From Elusimicrobiota bacterium (GTDB lineage: Bacteria > Elusimicrobiota > Elusimicrobia > O2-12-FULL-59-9), in NCBI GenBank assembly GCA_016206405.1, contig JACQRQ010000273.1, positions 1 to 5,400 of the forward strand: a DNA stretch of 5,400 bases, given 5' to 3'. The notes beneath the pieces were generated by a model that was given only the letters and a program-made list of their open reading frames with translations, was not told where the DNA came from and made no database searches. The translations under genes and the position numbers were made by a program. Shown here piece by piece: positions 5,108 to 5,400 of the stretch (its first letter is position 1; each line of letters begins with the position of its first letter).

Positions 5108-5400
5108 TTAAATTTTTTTGTATTTCCGCAGCCAGAGGAGGGCCTGGCGGCGGCTGGACAGTTTTCCCGCCCACTGCAGGCAAGCCGCGGCGTCCAAAAT
5201 CGCCTTGTAAGCCGGCCCCGGAGCGCGGCCCAGACGGGCGATATCCTGCCCCGTCACCCACACGGGCTTAAGGGCCGACACGGGCAGCCGGGGCGCGGCG
5301 GCGTGGAGAATCGAGACCGCCAAAGGTTCCAACGGATGCGGCGAGCTCCTTTTTCTCTCCATCAATTCCAAAGCGGCACGGATGGCTTGAGCCAAGGGCC
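5108..5400 (-). CDS. C-terminal part of a tRNA nucleotidyltransferase/poly(A) polymerase-like protein (5' end outside window)
   Basis: The frame is open from the right edge to TAA at 5108, giving 96 complete codons. The only start-like codons near the edge are a TTG at 5395 and an internal ATG (5360-5362), so the real start lies outside. The sequence VTGQDIARLGRAPGPAYKAI followed by LDAAACLQWAGKLSSRRQAL resembles the final helical domain of CCA-adding enzymes and poly(A) polymerases, where xTGxDLxxLGxxPGPxxGxIL is followed by a helix and a short 'G-x-x-x-x-R-x-x-A' turn. The catalytic head domain with its GxD motif is not visible, so CCA addition, A addition or another HD/nucleotidyltransferase role cannot be separated. 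The end is basic (LRKYKKI). It precedes the M50 gene by 72 bp and may or may not share its transcript. Confidence 0.65.
   Translation of the reverse strand, partial: PLAQAIRAALELMERKRSSPHPLEPLAVSILHAAAPRLPVSALKPVWVTGQDIARLGRAPGPAYKAILDAAACLQWAGKLSSRRQALLWLRKYKKI

Noticed and set aside
5108..5395. A complete 95-residue small protein starting at the TTG at 5395
   Set aside because: The frame continues upstream past the window edge and the sequence resembles the C-terminal domain of a larger nucleotidyltransferase, so the TTG is probably an internal Leu codon.

Overview
The window is a compact bacterial housekeeping segment. Every supported gene lies on the minus strand, so it reads from right to left. 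The sequence is moderately GC-rich with short intergenic gaps. The suite of SMC-kleisin partners (ScpA/ScpB), a bacterial TrpRS and a SUF iron-sulfur system points to a bacterium that uses Smc-ScpAB rather than MukBEF. The phylum cannot be fixed from the sequence. A TrpRS of the KMSKSYDN type with a Cys cluster, next to a small site-2 protease and scpAB, would fit a deltaproteobacterium-like or Elusimicrobiota-like lineage, but that is only an impression.

Layout in transcription order: (1) 5400-5108, the C-terminal end of a gene resembling a tRNA nucleotidyltransferase/poly(A) polymerase, cut by the right edge; (2) 5035-4403, a small zinc site-2 protease of the M50 family; (3) 4394-3372, trpS; (4) 3359-2595, scpA; (5) 2598-1969, scpB; (6) 1891-1124, sufC; (7) 1106 to the left edge, sufB without its C-terminus. 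Genes 2-5 are separated by 8 and 12 bp and then overlap by 4 bp, so they look like one operon. sufC and sufB are 17 bp apart and form a second unit, whose continuation (sufD and others) would lie beyond position 1.

The most informative non-coding stretch is the 77 bp between scpB and sufC. It is strikingly AT-rich and holds a near-consensus sigma-70 promoter (TTGACT, 17 bp, TATACT). A dyad covering its -35 element matches the IscR type 1 operator consensus, as I recall it, at 23 of 25 positions. Downstream lie a GC-rich hairpin at the predicted 5' end and a small hairpin that puts the sufC Shine-Dalgarno in its loop. The suf genes are therefore probably controlled by an Rrf2/IscR-type regulator encoded elsewhere.

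A possible functional link spans the window. The TrpRS carries a four-cysteine arrangement like the [4Fe-4S] site described in Thermotoga maritima TrpRS, so it may itself be a client of the SUF machinery encoded two genes downstream. I see no CRISPR array, mobile element, RNA gene or clearly novel system. Long plus-strand open frames are shadows of the minus-strand genes.
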